From Agapanthus africanus (lineage: Eukaryota > Streptophyta > Magnoliopsida > Asparagales > Amaryllidaceae), in NCBI GenBank assembly GCA_030015575.1, contig JASDDO010000006.1, positions 204,233,632-204,297,631 of the forward strand: 64,000 bases of DNA, given 5' to 3'. The stretch's first letter is position 1; each line of letters opens with the position of its first letter. The notes beneath the pieces were generated by a model that was given only the letters and a program-made list of their open reading frames with translations, did not search any database and had not been told where the DNA came from. Positions 1-12,698 of this stretch are shown piece by piece. A program made the position numbers and the translations under genes.

Positions 1-1899
1 AGATGATCTACCTTAAAGAAACACAAACCCAAGCTCTTGCTTTGCTAATCAAGTATTAGCAAAGCAAACACCCTAATCTAAGTGGCAAGAATAGATGACG
101 ATGATGAAGTAGGAAGTTAGCTCTCTTTTGTTTTCAATTTCTCACTCATTATTATCACTTCTCAAAAAGCTAGAAAACTTTTCATCAAGAAGAAGAAGAA
201 GCAAATCCTTTTTGTGATGAATAATGAAATAAAGAGTGAGGTTAGAAATGCAACCATGGGTTAAGCAAGAAAACTTAACCCTTGTAGAGATTTAACTAGG
301 GTAAAGGGTTTGGGTTGGGTTAAGAAATATCTACACAAAATATCACAAGTCAAAGTCAAAACTTCAAGAAGCTTCTTGAAAGCTTCATGCAAGCTTAACC
401 CTAATCCAAACCCTAACCACATTTAAACTCCACAAAACATGTTGCATTTGTAACCCTAACATGTTACAATATTATATATCACATATACAATATTTATTTT
501 AACAAAATAAAATAATACAATTAACATATAATATATATCAATGTATTATCCAAGTGAGAAAAAGAATCTTTAAGTGAGCTTATATTAGTTAATGTAATAA
601 TATATCAAATATATAATTATATATTAAATTATCGAATCAACACTTGATCCGATAATCCGGCTATTTCATAAATAACCGACTAAAACAATCTGTATCAGTT
701 CATCGAATCAACACTTGATCCGATGACCCGGCTATATCACATATACCCGGCCGATATCACATATCGCGAGAATCTAATACGGTATCACATACATGTATTG
801 TTTTCGGTCTCGCACATATCACATATGTGCTCCTACTCCATTTTGCCTGAGCTAGAAAATCTCTGTGTATGACTCTAAAGAATCGTCAATACGCCGGCAC
901 TAGGTGATGATCATATCAAACACCCACAAGCTGCAAGCGGTCAGCTAAACGTAACAGCCACCCAGGTATTGAGCGATCAGAAGATCAACAAGAAAGCCTG
1001 TACATTCTCCTGCGAATCCAATCAGTAACACTCCCGTACAGTCCGGTCTCTTCGTCTGATATATCGCATATCTCACCTAGGGGTGGTAAACGTCAGACCC
1101 CGGTAGCTTGATAAGTCATGTCGTTATGAGGTCCATAACGGTTCGAGAAACTACTGATAACACTTACCAGTAAATCTCAGCAACTCTGGCCAGGGATTTC
1201 CAGTTATAGCCAATCGAACACAGCACAACATCAACTCCCTATACCGGGAGAGACGAAACCCCTCCTATCGCTCATTGCCTCTATGTGATTCGGGACTGTA
1301 CCCAAAATCCACCATTTTGCATGCCCTCTTGGACGTGGTATGATGGAAATCAAAGCATAGTGGGAATCACACAAGACTCTATGACGATCTCGGGTCTACA
1401 GAATAACCTGTACCAGTGTCACCAGAGAACTGCCATTTGACGTGAGGTATAATACCATCTGGGAGTTCTCGGCGAGTCCGTCCAGTGTACCCAGTCTCTA
1501 CTAAGCACCCGTATACCTTCTCTGATGTCAAACACTAATAGATATGGGATCATCAATCGCCCATCATATTGGTCAAGAAGCGCATACGCTAGTCTACTCT
1601 GGTATATCGATGCCCTGTCTCGATACACCTACGACTAGGAACATTTGAAGGATGTACTTAGCGACTACACTGTCCCAACTAGTATGATCTGCATCATAGT
1701 CTTGGTAGTCAAGTACTCATCCTAAGAGCTTTATCAACATATAACATAGAGACAATCAGAGTACATGTTAAGATAAAGTGTAACAAGATAGCATATTATC
1801 ATGTCGAGCAAGAAAGTCCTACCTACATATGTCCAAGCATCCACTACAATATACATCGTATGTACAGTAATGGCCTCTAGGGCATACATATAACTAACA
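1..1899 (-). mobile_element. B-type copia LTR, truncated by window start
   Basis: This is a minus-strand LTR ending at 1899 with the family terminus: read on the minus strand it starts TGTTAGTTATATGTATGCCC. It aligns along its length with the two complete B-type LTRs at 13499-15713 and 21794-24008 (2215 bp each), so about 300 bp should lie left of the window. It abruptly interrupts an A-type LTR that resumes at 1900. Whether it is a solo LTR or one end of a full element cannot be told here. Short ORFs inside it are LTR sequence, not genes. Confidence 0.85.
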
Positions 1900-2509
1900 C
1901 CCAACTGCTACCTGTTTGCACGACTCCTTTGAGCCGTGGTAGGGTAGCAATCTAAGAACAGTAGGAACACACTCGAGACGAAGCAGCAGTGTCAAGTCTG
2001 CGGACTATGCTGTACTCATATCACCTGAGAACTGTTACTGACAACGGGTATAATACCAACCAACAGTTCCACACGAGTCCTGTCCGGTGTACCCGTAACC
2101 CAACGAGCACCTGTATACTATCTTCAGTACAACGTACTAATGGCTGTGGGACAGACTATTTCCCCAACTGGGATGAGAAGCGCACACACTAGTCTACTCC
2201 GGAGTATCGATGCCCTGTCTCGATAATCCTACGACTAGGGACCTGAAAAAGGATGTGCTTGTAAACTACCCAGCGCTCACTAGTGTGACTCCCATCACAA
2301 CGCTGGTAGTCAAGCAAGATCCGAAGGGCTCTATCAATATGTATTCGCGATATGCTAACATATACACATAATAAGATAGACATAAACCAAGTAGCATACT
2401 ACTATGTTGAGCGAGACTGTTAATATAACTGTGAACATACCAAGCTTCCATTAAGTAATATACAAACAAGTATGATACAATAATGGCCCCTAGGGCATAT
2501 ACACTAACA
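1900..2509 (-). mobile_element. A-type copia LTR fragment (5' terminal 610 bp)
   Basis: Minus-strand sequence matching the terminal part of the A-type LTRs at 7410-9525 and 52477-54558. It ends at 2509 with the reverse complement of TGTTAGTGTATATGCCCTAG. The rest of this LTR is expected to the left of the B-type LTR that splits it, outside the window. On its right side it abuts B-type LTR sequence in plus orientation, so it was inserted into the B3 5' LTR. Confidence 0.82.
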
Positions 2510-2686
2510 TATTATATTGGATGCTTGGACATATATAGAGAGGAATTTCTTGCTCGATATGATAGTATGCCATCAGGTTGCTCTTTATCTTAACATGTAT
2601 ACTTGTCTCTTGATACTGTCATATGGTTACATATTGGTAAAGCCCTTAGGATGTGTACTTGACTACCAGGACTATGATGCAGATCA
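2510..2686 (+). mobile_element. B3 copia element, 5' LTR piece 1
   Basis: This matches roughly positions 50-227 of the B-type LTR in plus orientation. It ends at a GATCA sequence (2682-2686) that is repeated at 25417-25421, where the same LTR resumes. Together with pieces at 25417-25746 and 34760-35295 it forms the disrupted 5' LTR of the B3 element, whose internal region starts at 35297. Confidence 0.82.
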
Positions 2687-4897
2687 TGTTGGATGTATAT
2701 GCCCTAGAGGCCAGTATTGTATATGTATACATATGGATACTAGGGATATATATGTACAGAAAAATCTTGCTCGGTTTTATAGTATGTTATTCGACTTGTC
2801 TTTGTCAGGATATGTGTATTTATTTGTATTGTTGTTATATCTGGTTTGCATATATTGATAAAGACTCGATACGGTAGTATACTATTGTGGTTTGTCTTTA
2901 TCTTAACATAGTATATATTATACTCGTTATTAGATTTTGCGGTTATATGTGGATAAAGCCCCAAGGATCTTGCTTGACTACCTGCGTTGTGATGGCGATT
3001 ATACTTGTGGGAGCAGGGTAGTCCACAAGCACATCCTTAAATGGTCCCTAGTCGCGTGAGTATCGAGACTGGGCATTGATACTCCAGAGTAGACTAGTGT
3101 ATCCATTTCTACCCCCGTCGGGGGATGGTTGGTCCCGCAGCCATTGGTCTGATGTACCCAAGATCGTATACAGGTGCTCACTGGGGTGAGTACACTGGAC
3201 GGACTCACCGAGAACTTCCATGTGGTACTATACCTATCGTCAGATAGAAGTTCTCAGGTGACATGTGCACAGGTTAGTCCTTGGACCCGAGATCGGCATT
3301 TTTCTCGTGTGAGTTCACACTGAAATTTGATCACTTCCCTACCACGGCTCTACTGAGTCGTGCAAACAGGTTTTGGTTGGGTTCAGTCCCGAGCCACATG
3401 GAGGCAGTGAGCGATTGTCGGGGATTAGTCTCTCCCGCTATAGGGAGTCGATATCGCACTGTGATTCGATTTGTCAGGACTATAAGACCTTAGCTAAAGC
3501 AGATGGAATTTACTGATAGGTTGATCAATAGTTTCCCGGATTGGTCCTGAGCCACATCGGCACGACTTATCAGGTTATTAGGGTCTGATGTTTACCATCC
3601 CTTAGACCAGGTATGCGATACTCTTTGACGAAGAGACCGGACTGTGCGGATATTGTCACGGATAGGCTCAGTAGGAGTTTGGACGAGCTTGCTCATCGGC
3701 CTTCCTTTTCGAAAGGTACCTGGGTAGCCATTACGTACAGCTAGTGCCGCTGACATGCTTGTGGTTAAACCCACTGCCAGAGTACTGTCGAGTCTTTAGA
3801 GTCCCACAAAGAGGGTTTACCTGATCCAGGCGAAATGATATAGTATCCGTATTGGATACGTGCAGGGTTCGATCGGTTGATGTACTTTGTACTCGGACTT
3901 TTGATCGGACAGTTTGTAATACTAGCCGGCTCGGGTTTGAGTCGGATTATTTAATCAGGTATTGATTTAATAATTTACGTCTATGTATTTTGATATATAT
4001 ATATATATATTCTAGTATTAAGTTCTTCGTGTTATTCTATCTCTTTGGGCGTTCGGATTTTTATCTGATTGCCGGTATATATGTACAGTAGACTGAAATC
4101 CGTATTTATTACAGATTTACTTCTAGAAGGTGGCCACCTCATTTTGGATTTTCCATTTATTTGATAAATGGAAATGAGGTGTAAAGTGAGAGGCGAGGGA
4201 GGTATAGAGTTGACCATGCTTCAATAGTTTACAAATGAATTTATAATTCATTTTGGGTTTACTATTGAAGCATGGTTGCTATTGTTTAATGAAAGAAATG
4301 AACATTCAAAACTCTTGTGTGTGAATTTCTCTCTCATGCTTGATCATTATTTTCTTGAGCTCCATTTTCTCTCCAAGCTCCTCTCTCCTCTTTCTTTCCT
4401 CCATCTTCATCTTCTTCCTTTACACTAACATTCTCTTGTGTTGAGAAACAAGTGAAGAGGTTTGAAAAGAGATAGCAAACACTTAGACATTCAAACTGCA
4501 TCCTAGACTACTTGGACTAGCATCCCAAGTTCTCTAGTTACTATTTTGACTCTTAGCAAAGAGCTAGAGCCATGGATCATATTCCCCGGGTGGATCATCA
4601 AGGACCAAGGAAGGCCGGAGAACAAGCTCGATCCCGGAGGACCGACGGAGCAAGGAAAGAAGATCAAGCAAGTTCAAGGTGGCTAGTAGGAGGTAAGGAT
4701 GAAGAACGAAGACCGAAGGACTTGGTTCGTTTGGTAAGAATTCCTCATCATAGTAGATAGCTCTCCTTCTGTAGCTAGTTAGTTTTATGGAAAGATCCGG
4801 GTTTAGAGTTAAACTAGTGCCAAGGTTTTGTTCGTTAGAATTTTTTTGTTCCGCATTTGGCCACGGAAGTTGGCCGGGGCACTAGGGTAACCCTTCA
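2687..4897 (+). mobile_element. Element C 5' LTR
   Basis: 2211 bp, beginning TGTTGGATGTATATGCCCTA and ending CCCTTCA directly before the primer site. The matching 3' LTR is 12699-13498 plus 24009-25416. It is related to B-type LTRs in the middle but has its own 5' 180 bp and its own 3' end (GGGCACTAGGGTAACCC). A dinucleotide AT run lies near 3993. ORFs here, such as 2517-2858, 4032-4217 and 4572-4760, are LTR-internal and I do not regard them as genes. Confidence 0.88.
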
Positions 4898-4910
4898 TGG
4901 TATCGGAGCC
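4898..4910 (+). other. Primer binding site, element C
   Basis: TGGTATCGGAGCC follows the LTR directly. It is complementary to the 3' end of plant initiator tRNA-Met, with one change (CGG for CAG) relative to TGGTATCAGAGCC in the sibling elements. It would prime minus-strand DNA synthesis. Confidence 0.85.
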
Positions 4911-5114
4911 ATCCCATAAAACCTACACTAGCTTGTTTAAACGTGTTTAGAATAACGATCGACTGAAAATTTCAAAACCGCAATTCAATTAATGTAGTAT
5001 CTGTCAATTTTTAAAAGTGCTCGAAAAATCAATTTTATGGTCTCAGAAAATCATGCAGGCTTTTTCAAGACGCCGGAAGAAAATTGGTCACGTGATCCCT
5101 CCAAACCACCGGGG

Positions 5115-5147
5115 AACCGCCGCGAAAACCCCCTCTTGGCGGCGGTT
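5115..5147 (+). other. PBS-proximal GC hairpin, element C
   Basis: AACCGCCGC pairs with GCGGCGGTT (9 bp) about 217 nt after the primer site. Hairpins of different sequence occur at the same distance in A1 (212 nt), A2 (207 nt) and B (196 nt). Confidence 0.55.
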
Positions 5148-6175
5148 TCGCGGCCATTTTGGGGCCCACGTGAACAAAATGTTTTCTGGGTCTCTTATTT
5201 TTGGAATTGTGGTTTCTGGAATAATTAATTTTTTGGGCCCAGATTTGTTACAGTGTTTAATTAATACTTGGGGCCCACTTGGAAAGTTTAGTCGATCGTA
5301 ATTTTAAAATACGTATTTTGTTATCAGTACTTAGATTAGATTCTGCGACCGTGAATGTCATTTGATCGGTAAATCCATCTATCTGCTATATGTTCTATTA
5401 GACAGATTTGCGAACGTGACATTCGCGTTGATGCTTCTGTGATTGTGCTGATGTTGTGGTTGGATTGTCGTGGTGGATAGCATGTGGTGCAATGTTAGAA
5501 ATACAGTTTATAATTCATTTGTACATTTGTTATTGCGGGGTGAGCGTCCGACATGTGGACTGCCGTCTTTGTCGGGTTGTATATTTTTTTTAGGGCACGA
5601 CCGGGTTGAGTTCGATGTCACCATTTGTATATAGTATTTTCATTTTCTGTATTAGGATTACCCCGCGGTGGGGTGAACAAGCCTGCATCTCATGGTGCTG
5701 AGACGGAGGGGGCTTCATTCTAGAACTGGCGGGCTATTCGCCGCACTCGTAGGGGGTACAGGTTTTCATTGCATAGGCTATCCACACGAACGGGAACGTC
5801 AGGTTTTATTTGTGGCTCAAATGAAACCCGGGGCTCCAAGGTTATCCACCATTCTGTATTGTTATCTGTGATGTTGTTTATTATCATGCCTGGGACGAAT
5901 GTTATATATACTTATATATATACTAGTAGATGTTGTATATGTTTTGCACCCGCGCTAGTCCAGCCCCCGCTATGTCGTTAGTTAAGTAACCTAACGGGTG
6001 ATGACAAGGCCCAGTGGCGAATACGGATGGCATATACGTAAATCATATTTTCGTTCTTTTCTGGTGTGATAGGTTACAAACTGATGGGACCACATTAATT
6101 TTGATTAATGCAAAACAATAAACCTAAAAGATGTTGTTGGAATCAGGATTTAAAAACTGACATTACAGACGTTCT

Positions 6176-6420
6176 CTTTTTCTTTGCACAGTGGTATTCA
6201 GTTTGGAATATCCAGCACCTCATTCGACGAGGCAAGGGCCGAGATCCCTTCACCGGGAGTGACCCTTTGAGTAAAAGTTTATGTCAGGGTAATAACTTCA
6301 CTATAGTCGATTATTTTTTGCTTTGCATCATGGTATTCATTTTGGAATATCCTGCACCTCATTCGACGAGGAAAGAGCCGAGATCCCTTCACAGGGAGTG
6401 ACCTCTTTAGCAAAGGTTTT
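6176..6420 (+). repeat. Leader tandem repeat, 2 copies of about 139 bp (C)
   Basis: Two copies containing CACCTCATTCGACGAGG followed by GAGATCCCTTCAC and GGGAGTGACC. Each copy can form two small hairpins (CCTC/GAGG and TCCC/GGGA). Equivalent two-copy repeats occur in the leaders of B (minus, 19435-19670) and B3 (36876-37112), but I do not find them in A1. Confidence 0.7.
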
Positions 6421-6550
6421 CGCCACTATATATTTATAAAACCACTCAGGTTCCTTCAACGATATCAAGTTCATTACATTAACGTGCTTTTCGCCAAAAC
6501 CCCAGCCGTAGCCCTCCGTCATTTCGGATTGATATTGCTTAGTATTCGTG

Positions 6551-6764
6551 CTACGCATTTCTATCTTTAGTCGAGGCGTAGTGTTCGGTAGCCATGTAAT
6601 GCTTTTCCGTTGCTTATGCGATTGGTTAGGACATTCGTGCGATCATTTTGATCTTTAGTCAAGGCCCGTACGGGTGAGTCTAATGCAATCCAGATAATGA
6701 CGGGTAGAACTTGACTAGGGCTCTTTGACATTTTGATCTTTAGTCAAGGTCACTTGGGTCCTAG
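6551..6764 (+). other. Three compound leader hairpins, element C
   Basis: Hairpin 1 (6551-6581) pairs CTACG with CGTAG. Hairpin 2 (6634-6674) pairs TTCGTGCG with CGTACGGG using G-U pairs. Hairpin 3 (6715-6764) pairs CTAGGGCTC with GGGTCCTAG, also using G-U pairs. Each encloses a copy of ATCTTTAGTC followed by AAGG or GAGG. The same three positions fold in A1, A2, B and B3, with family-specific motif sequence. Confidence 0.6.
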
Positions 6765-7212
6765 GGGAAGAAACCACATCGGGAGTTTCAAATATACAGG
6801 AAACTTGCAGATTTAGCATACCTTCTGGAGTGTGGTGACTAGAGTGGATTCCATCTAGTGCATCACATAAGATAGTTGGATCCCGATCCCACTGATGAGT
6901 AGGATTACTCTCGGGAGATTATCACACTTAACAATCAATGCTATAAACCAAATAGGTGTTTAGAAAGGTGTTAGCGGGGCTACGCCTCCAGGGAAAAGAG
7001 GTTATGTAATTAAGGAACTTCCCGAAAGCGTTCGAAAACCTCCCTTGAAGTACCAACACCGGCCTGGCTGAAAGGTTAAGCAAGTATTGTGACGTGCGAT
7101 TAATCCTGACTAGTTTTTCTTTTAGGGTTTGAAGAAGAATTTGAGGAAACAGTGGGAGCCATCCTAGTTAGATAAATTAAATAACCAATCTAATCTTGCA
7201 AGAGCGCACGCT

Positions 7213-7237
7213 GAGTGTTTTCCCTCTCTCTCTACAG
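7213..7237 (+). promoter_or_regulatory. Pyrimidine tract and CAG: putative 3' splice site (C)
   Basis: A run of C and T ending CTACAG lies shortly before the ORF. Every sibling has an equivalent tract just before its start codon, ending CAG or TAG (A1 near 56576, B3 near 39457, D minus strand near 45750, B minus strand near 18656). It resembles a plant 3' splice acceptor, which would make the long leader an intron. No donor has been identified. Confidence 0.4.
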
Positions 7238-7273
7238 GTAGCAACCATTTCACGCCCTAATCAAGATAATAAA

Positions 7274-10200
7274 ATGTATCGCTTGACCGATCCGAATTCT
7301 TATTCGGGGTTGGGGACCGTCGGTTCGGCTCTAACTTACGACAACAGTCATAAGTATGGGCATGGGAAAGAGGAAAGTTTGAATTCCTTGATAAACCCAT
7401 CGAAGGAGATGTAAGTCCATGCTACCTCTCTCGGTACTTACGGGCTTGCGGAAATGACGAAAAACGATTTTTCTAGAGGAGGTAACATGGACTCAAAATA
7501 CGGATCTTTGTTAAACTATCTACCTAACAACCTAACTAGGAGTTGTTAACTACTCGGTTAGGGGGTTATACCTTTCTTTCTTGAACTCCTTCGTCTTCAA
7601 CTCTCGAAGGTGTACGGATCGGCTTCACCCCGTCGTCTCCTTGCGCCGAAGATCGATCCACCCGAAAGCTTCTACCTTTGGCTTCTTCTTCGAACTTTGA
7701 AGAAACTAGTTCACTCGGTTTGCCAAACCTTGTGAACTAGAGTGAGTAGAGGAGAGTGTGTTGGGATTTTTCTCTATGGTTCTTGCTTCTTAACACATGA
7801 GACAAGTGAACAATAGACTAGAGAGAGGGAGAGCAAGAGGAAGAGGGTGAGAGCTCAAACACAAGAGAGAGAATGGAAATGAGAGAATGAGCAAGACTTT
7901 TCTCTCTTTGCTCTCATAATCCAAAGCCATCATAACCAATAATAGCAATCAAGTATTATGTGATGGTTTAAGTCAAAATAGCCATATCATTTCATGCACT
8001 CATTTTGCATAAAATAAACAAGCAAGCAAAAGTCTTTGCCATGAAATGATAGCTATTGTCATGATGATGGTCAACTAGTCCAACCTAGTCAACCGGTCAA
8101 AAAAGTCAACAAGTCAACAAAGTCAATCCCACAACAACCATGTCACCATAATACTTATTTAATATTATTGTTAATCATATATCATATTCTCATTAGGGTT
8201 GAGCAAAAAGTCAACAGTCAACAGTCAACAACCCTAATGAGAATCCTCTGCCTCTGTCTCTCCGTCAACTGTGCATACACACCTGCATCCGCGTTTCGAG
8301 GAACATGAATACATACGAGATAAAACCAATCCCAAAACGTACACTAGGATCTGGCTTAAACCAAAGCCCGCTAGTGTTAACTGTCCGGACACTGTACGTG
8401 CACAAGTGCATGGATGTGACCGAACCCTGTCGCTAAACCATGCGACCTCTACTCTTTTGCCTAAAGGCGAATAGCTTTCTGTGTGGGACTCTAAAGACTC
8501 GACACTACGCTGGCAGTGGGTTTAACCACAGACCGCAAGCGGCACTAGCTGTGCGTAACGGTCCCCAGGTAGATGCCGACAAGAAGACTGACGAGGTGAA
8601 ACCCATCTGAACTCCTACCGAGTCTGACTGTGACAGTCTCCATACAGTCCGGTCTGTTCGTCTGATATATCGCATGGCGGGCCTAGGGTGCGGTAAATGT
8701 CATTCCCCTAATAGCGGTACAAGTCGTGTCGGAGTGAAGCCCAGAACACCCTGTGATAACACTGGAAACCTACCAGTATATCTCGCTTGCTCTGGCCAGG
8801 GACTACTCGTGTAATGGCTCTCCTAGACACAGCGCAGTGTCAACCCCCAATACCGGGAGAGACGAATCCTGTCTAACCGTCACTGCCTCCAAGTGCTTCG
8901 GGACTGCACCCAACAACTACCTGTTTGCACGACTCTTTTGAGCCGTGGTAGGGTAGTAATCTAAGTACAGTGGGAACACACTCGAGGCGAAGTGACAGTG
9001 TCAAGTCAGCGGACTAAGCTGTACTCATGTCACCTGGGAACTGATAACTGACGATGGGTATAGTACCAACCAACAGTTCCCGACGAGTCCTGTCCAGTGT
9101 ACTCGTAACCTAACGAGCACCCGCATACTATCTCCAGTACGACGTACCGATGGCTGTGGGACAGACCATCTCCCACACTGGGATGAGAAGCGCATACGCT
9201 AGTCTACTCCGGAGTATCGATGCCCTGTCTCGATAGTCCTGCGACTAGGGACCTGCATAAGGATGTGCTTATAGATTACCCAGCCCCCACTAGTGTGACT
9301 GCCATCATAACGCCGGTAATCAAGCAAAGATCCTAAGGGCTCCACTAATGTGTATAGGTGATATACTAAAATAAAAACATGTACACATTGAAGTAGAAAC
9401 AAACCAAGTAGCATACTACTATATTAAGCAAGATTGTTTATACAAGGTGAATATCCCAAGCTTCCATTAAGTAATATACAAACTAGTATGATACAGTAAT
9501 GGCCTCTAGGGCATATACACTAACAGGAGAAACATACCGTTATGTCTTCTTGAGGTGTTCTTGTTATTGAGAACTGTTTTTCGGTCAGTCCTACCTCCTG
9601 GGTACTCGATACCGGATCAGGATCTCATATCTGTAATTTATTGCAGGGACTGAGAAAAAGTAGGATAGTTGGACCTGGTGATATGTCCCTCAGAGTGGGA
9701 AACGGAGCACAAGTTAATGCTGCTGCCGTCGGTGAATATCACCTAGTATTGCCAAATGGCAATACTATGATTTTGAACAATTGCTACTATGTGCCTTCCA
9801 TGCTTTGCAACATCATATCAATTTCTTTACTTGATAAAGATGGATATAATTTTGTTCTTGATAGAAATATCATGAACATTTATCTTGATAAGGTACTGGT
9901 TTCAGAAGGTACACTGTGTAATGGTATCTATGTTCTAAATCAGAACACAGTTCTCAATGTTCAAAACACAGGCAAGAGGAAGAGTTCAGATACGAACGAA
10001 TCCTACTTGTGGCATTGTAGACTTGGTCATATCGGAGAGAAAAGACTAAGTAAGTTTCATAAAGATGGACTCTTGAATACGTTCGAATTTTCATCTTATG
10101 AAACTTATCAGTCTTGTCTCAAAGGAAAGATGACCAAATCTCCATTCACCGGGCATGGAGAAAGAGCAACAGAGCTTTTGGGACTCATACACAGTGATGT

Positions 10201-12642
10201 ATGTGGTCCGATGTCTATACATGCAAGGGGTGGGTTCTCGTACTTCATCACATTCACTGACGATCTCTCTAGATTCGGATATGTGTAACTCATGAAACAC
10301 AAATCTGAAGCTTTTGAGAAATTCAAAGAATTCAGAAATGAAGTAGAGAACCAGACTGGAAAAAGTATCAAGATCCTCCGATCTGATAGAGGAGGAGAGT
10401 ACTTAAGAACGGAATTCCTAGAATACTTAAAAGAGAATGAAATTCTCTCTCAGCTTACTCCTCCTTATACACCATAGCACAACGGTGTATCGGAGCGGAG
10501 GAATCGTACCCTATTGGATATGGTTCGCTCTATGATGAGTAATGCCGAGTTACCTCTTTCATTTTGGGGATTTGCGCTTGAAACAGCAGCCTACTTGTTG
10601 AATCAGGTTCCGTCTAAATCTGTGCCTAAGACTCCATATGAAGTATGGAGTGGAAAGAAACCATGTCTTAAATTCATTAAGATATGGGGTTGTCCGGCCT
10701 ATGTGAAAACACAGAAGCCGGACAAACTAGAGGCACGATCAGTTTTATGTAAGTTTATAGGATATCCAAAACATTCAATGGGATATCTGTTTTACCACAC
10801 CGAGGAACAGAAGGTGTTAGTCACTCGCCACGCCACCTTTTTAGAATGGCAATTTCTTGCAAAAGAAACAAGTGGGAGAACGGTATAACTGGAAGAAATT
10901 CCACAGGAACAAACTATAACTGAAGATTTAGTCGAACCTCAGGATTCAATAATCCCGGACGAACCTCAGCCACTCCGCAGATCTAGTAGGATTTCTCATC
11001 CGCCCGAGAGATACTACGGTTTTATCATAGACGGGGATCGAGAGGACTGCATCTTGGAAGAAGATGATCCTACTAGTTTCAGACATGTCATTATCAGTAG
11101 GGACTCTAATAAGTGGCTGGATGCTATGCAATCTGAAATGGAGTCCATGTACACCAATAAAGTGTGGACCCTGGAAGTTGCTCCACCTGGGGTAAAACCC
11201 GTTGGATGCAAATGAATCTAAAGAAGAAACTTGGTGTAGATGGACAGATGGAAACCTATAAGGCTAGACTCGTTGCAAAAGGTTTTCGTCATAGACCAGG
11301 AGTGGAATATGACGAAACCTTTTATCCAGTGGCTATGCTCAAATCCAATAGGATCCTGCTTGCCATTGCTGCCTTCCATGACTATGAGATCTGGAAGATG
11401 GACGTAAAAACAGCTTTTCTAAACGGAAGTTTAGAAGAGTACGTTTATATGGATCAACCAGAAGGTTTTATAGAAAGTGGGAGCAACGGGAAGTTGTGCA
11501 AGTTACTCAAATCCATTTATGGATTGAAGCAAGCATCGCGGAGCTGGAACATCTGTTTTGATGAGACAGTCAAGGATTTTGACTTCATCAAGAACGAAGA
11601 TGAGCCTTGCATATATAAGAAGATTGTAGGACGAACTGTCGTGTTCCTAGTCTTGTACGTGGACGACATTCTTTTGATAGGAAATGATATTCCAATGCTA
11701 CAATCGGTCAAGCTATTCTTATCACAAAGGTTCTCTATGAAAGACCTAGGTGATGCCTCGTACATTCTGGGGATCAAGATCTACAGAGATAAATCCAAGA
11801 GATTACTGGGACTTTCACAGTCCTGGTATATAGAGACCGTACTAAAGAGATTTAGTATGGAAGATTCCAAGCGCGGTAACATACCCGCATTGCACGGAAT
11901 CACCCTCTCCAAGGAGATGTCTCCCAAGACTGACGAGAAGAGGATTCGCATGAGCACTATACCTTACGCTTCGGCGGTAGGATCTAAAATGTATGTGATA
12001 CTATGTACAAGACCAGATGTAGCTTACGCGCTAAGCGTGGTGAGCCGGTATCAGTCGGACCCAGGTGAGAATCACTGGACAGCAGTAAAGAACATTCTCA
12101 AGTACTTAAGAAGGGCTAAGGAGATGTTCCTGATTTACGATAATGGAGACCTAAGGGTCGAATCCTTTACCGACTCAAGCTTCAAGAGTGAAAAGGATGA
12201 CAGCAAGTCTGTCTCGGGTTTTGTGTTTACCATCAACTGAGGGGCGGTATATTGGAAGAGTTTCAAACAAGATACCGTCGCAGACTCGACGATGGAGGCT
12301 AAATACATTCCTGCAAGCGATGCCGCAAAAGAGGCGGTCTGGATGAAGAAGTTCATAGATGAACTTCAGGTCGTTCCGTCCATTGTTGATTCGATACCAG
12401 TGTATTGTGATAACTATGGGGCTATAGATTTAGCGAAGGAACCACGGTTCCATCAGAAATCCAGGAACATCTTAAGGCGGTATCACCTGATCAGGGAGAT
12501 AGTAGATCGCCAGGAGATCGAGGTCCGGAGAGTGGATACAAAAGACAACACGGTGAATCCATTCACAAAGGCCCTCCCTCAAACACAGTTCGAGCGACTT
12601 TTTGGGATGTTGGGCATGCGGTACGCCAGCAGCTGGCCTTAG
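7274..12642 (+). pseudogene. Element C gag-less copia polyprotein, disrupted
   Basis: Coding remains of protease, integrase, reverse transcriptase and RNase H, split by the solo LTR at 7410-9525. The first part (7274-7409) begins MYRLTDPNSYSGLG. Its similarity to the A1 gag N-terminus suggests a gag stump; no zinc knuckle is present. After the solo LTR the protease motif LDTGSGSHIC (near 9608), integrase HCRLGHI (near 10010), NGVSERRNR (near 10482), RT YVDD (near 11657) and RNase H follow. Lesions relative to siblings: stops at 10286, 10475, 10886, 11213 and 12238, and a 1-nt deletion near 11220 that shifts frame. Stop 12238 falls within RNase H. It cannot be functional. Confidence 0.9.
7410..9525 (-). 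mobile_element. Solo LTR, A/D-type copia, with TSD GGAGA
   Basis: 2116 bp, starting TGTAAGTCCATG on the plus strand and ending CACTAACA, flanked by perfect 5-bp duplications GGAGA at 7405-7409 and 9526-9530. It interrupts the element C polyprotein in the protease-proximal region. No primer site or internal region is attached, so it is a product of LTR-LTR recombination. It contains a run of GTCAA (W-box core on the minus strand) near 8081-8127. Confidence 0.92.
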
Positions 12643-12682
12643 TGCGGACGTTGGGTATTCGATACGCCAATTACTGGCTTTT

Positions 12683-12698
12683 AGTGCAAGTGGGAGAT
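12683..12698 (+). other. Polypurine tract, element C
   Basis: AGTGCAAGTGGGAGAT lies immediately before the 3' LTR. The same tract precedes the 3' LTR of A1 and, on the minus strand, of D and B2. It would prime plus-strand synthesis. Confidence 0.8.

Larger units (their letters stand above)
4911..7236 (+). other. Element C untranslated leader
   Basis: About 2.3 kb without a credible gene. It aligns in blocks with the leaders of A1 (54572-56584), A2 (48362-50217), B (minus, 18646-21780) and B3 (35309-39493). Recognisable blocks in order are a GC hairpin at 5115-5147, a CATTAA/TTAATG hairpin at 6093-6110, a tandem repeat at 6176-6420, three compound hairpins at 6551-6764, and a pyrimidine tract ending in CAG at 7237. 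ORFs such as 5017-5301 and 6108-6401 are not conserved between siblings. Confidence 0.75.

Noticed and set aside
390-425. Telomere-like CCCTAA/ACCCTAA runs in a B-type LTR
   Set aside because: Only a few imperfect, non-tandem copies; ordinary LTR sequence.
3990-4012. AT dinucleotide run as a possible microsatellite
   Set aside because: Short and inside an LTR; the sibling LTR copy is shorter, normal slippage.
6176-6420. Leader tandem repeats as a CRISPR-like array
   Set aside because: Only two adjacent units of about 140 bp with no short repeat-spacer pattern, in plant transposon sequence.
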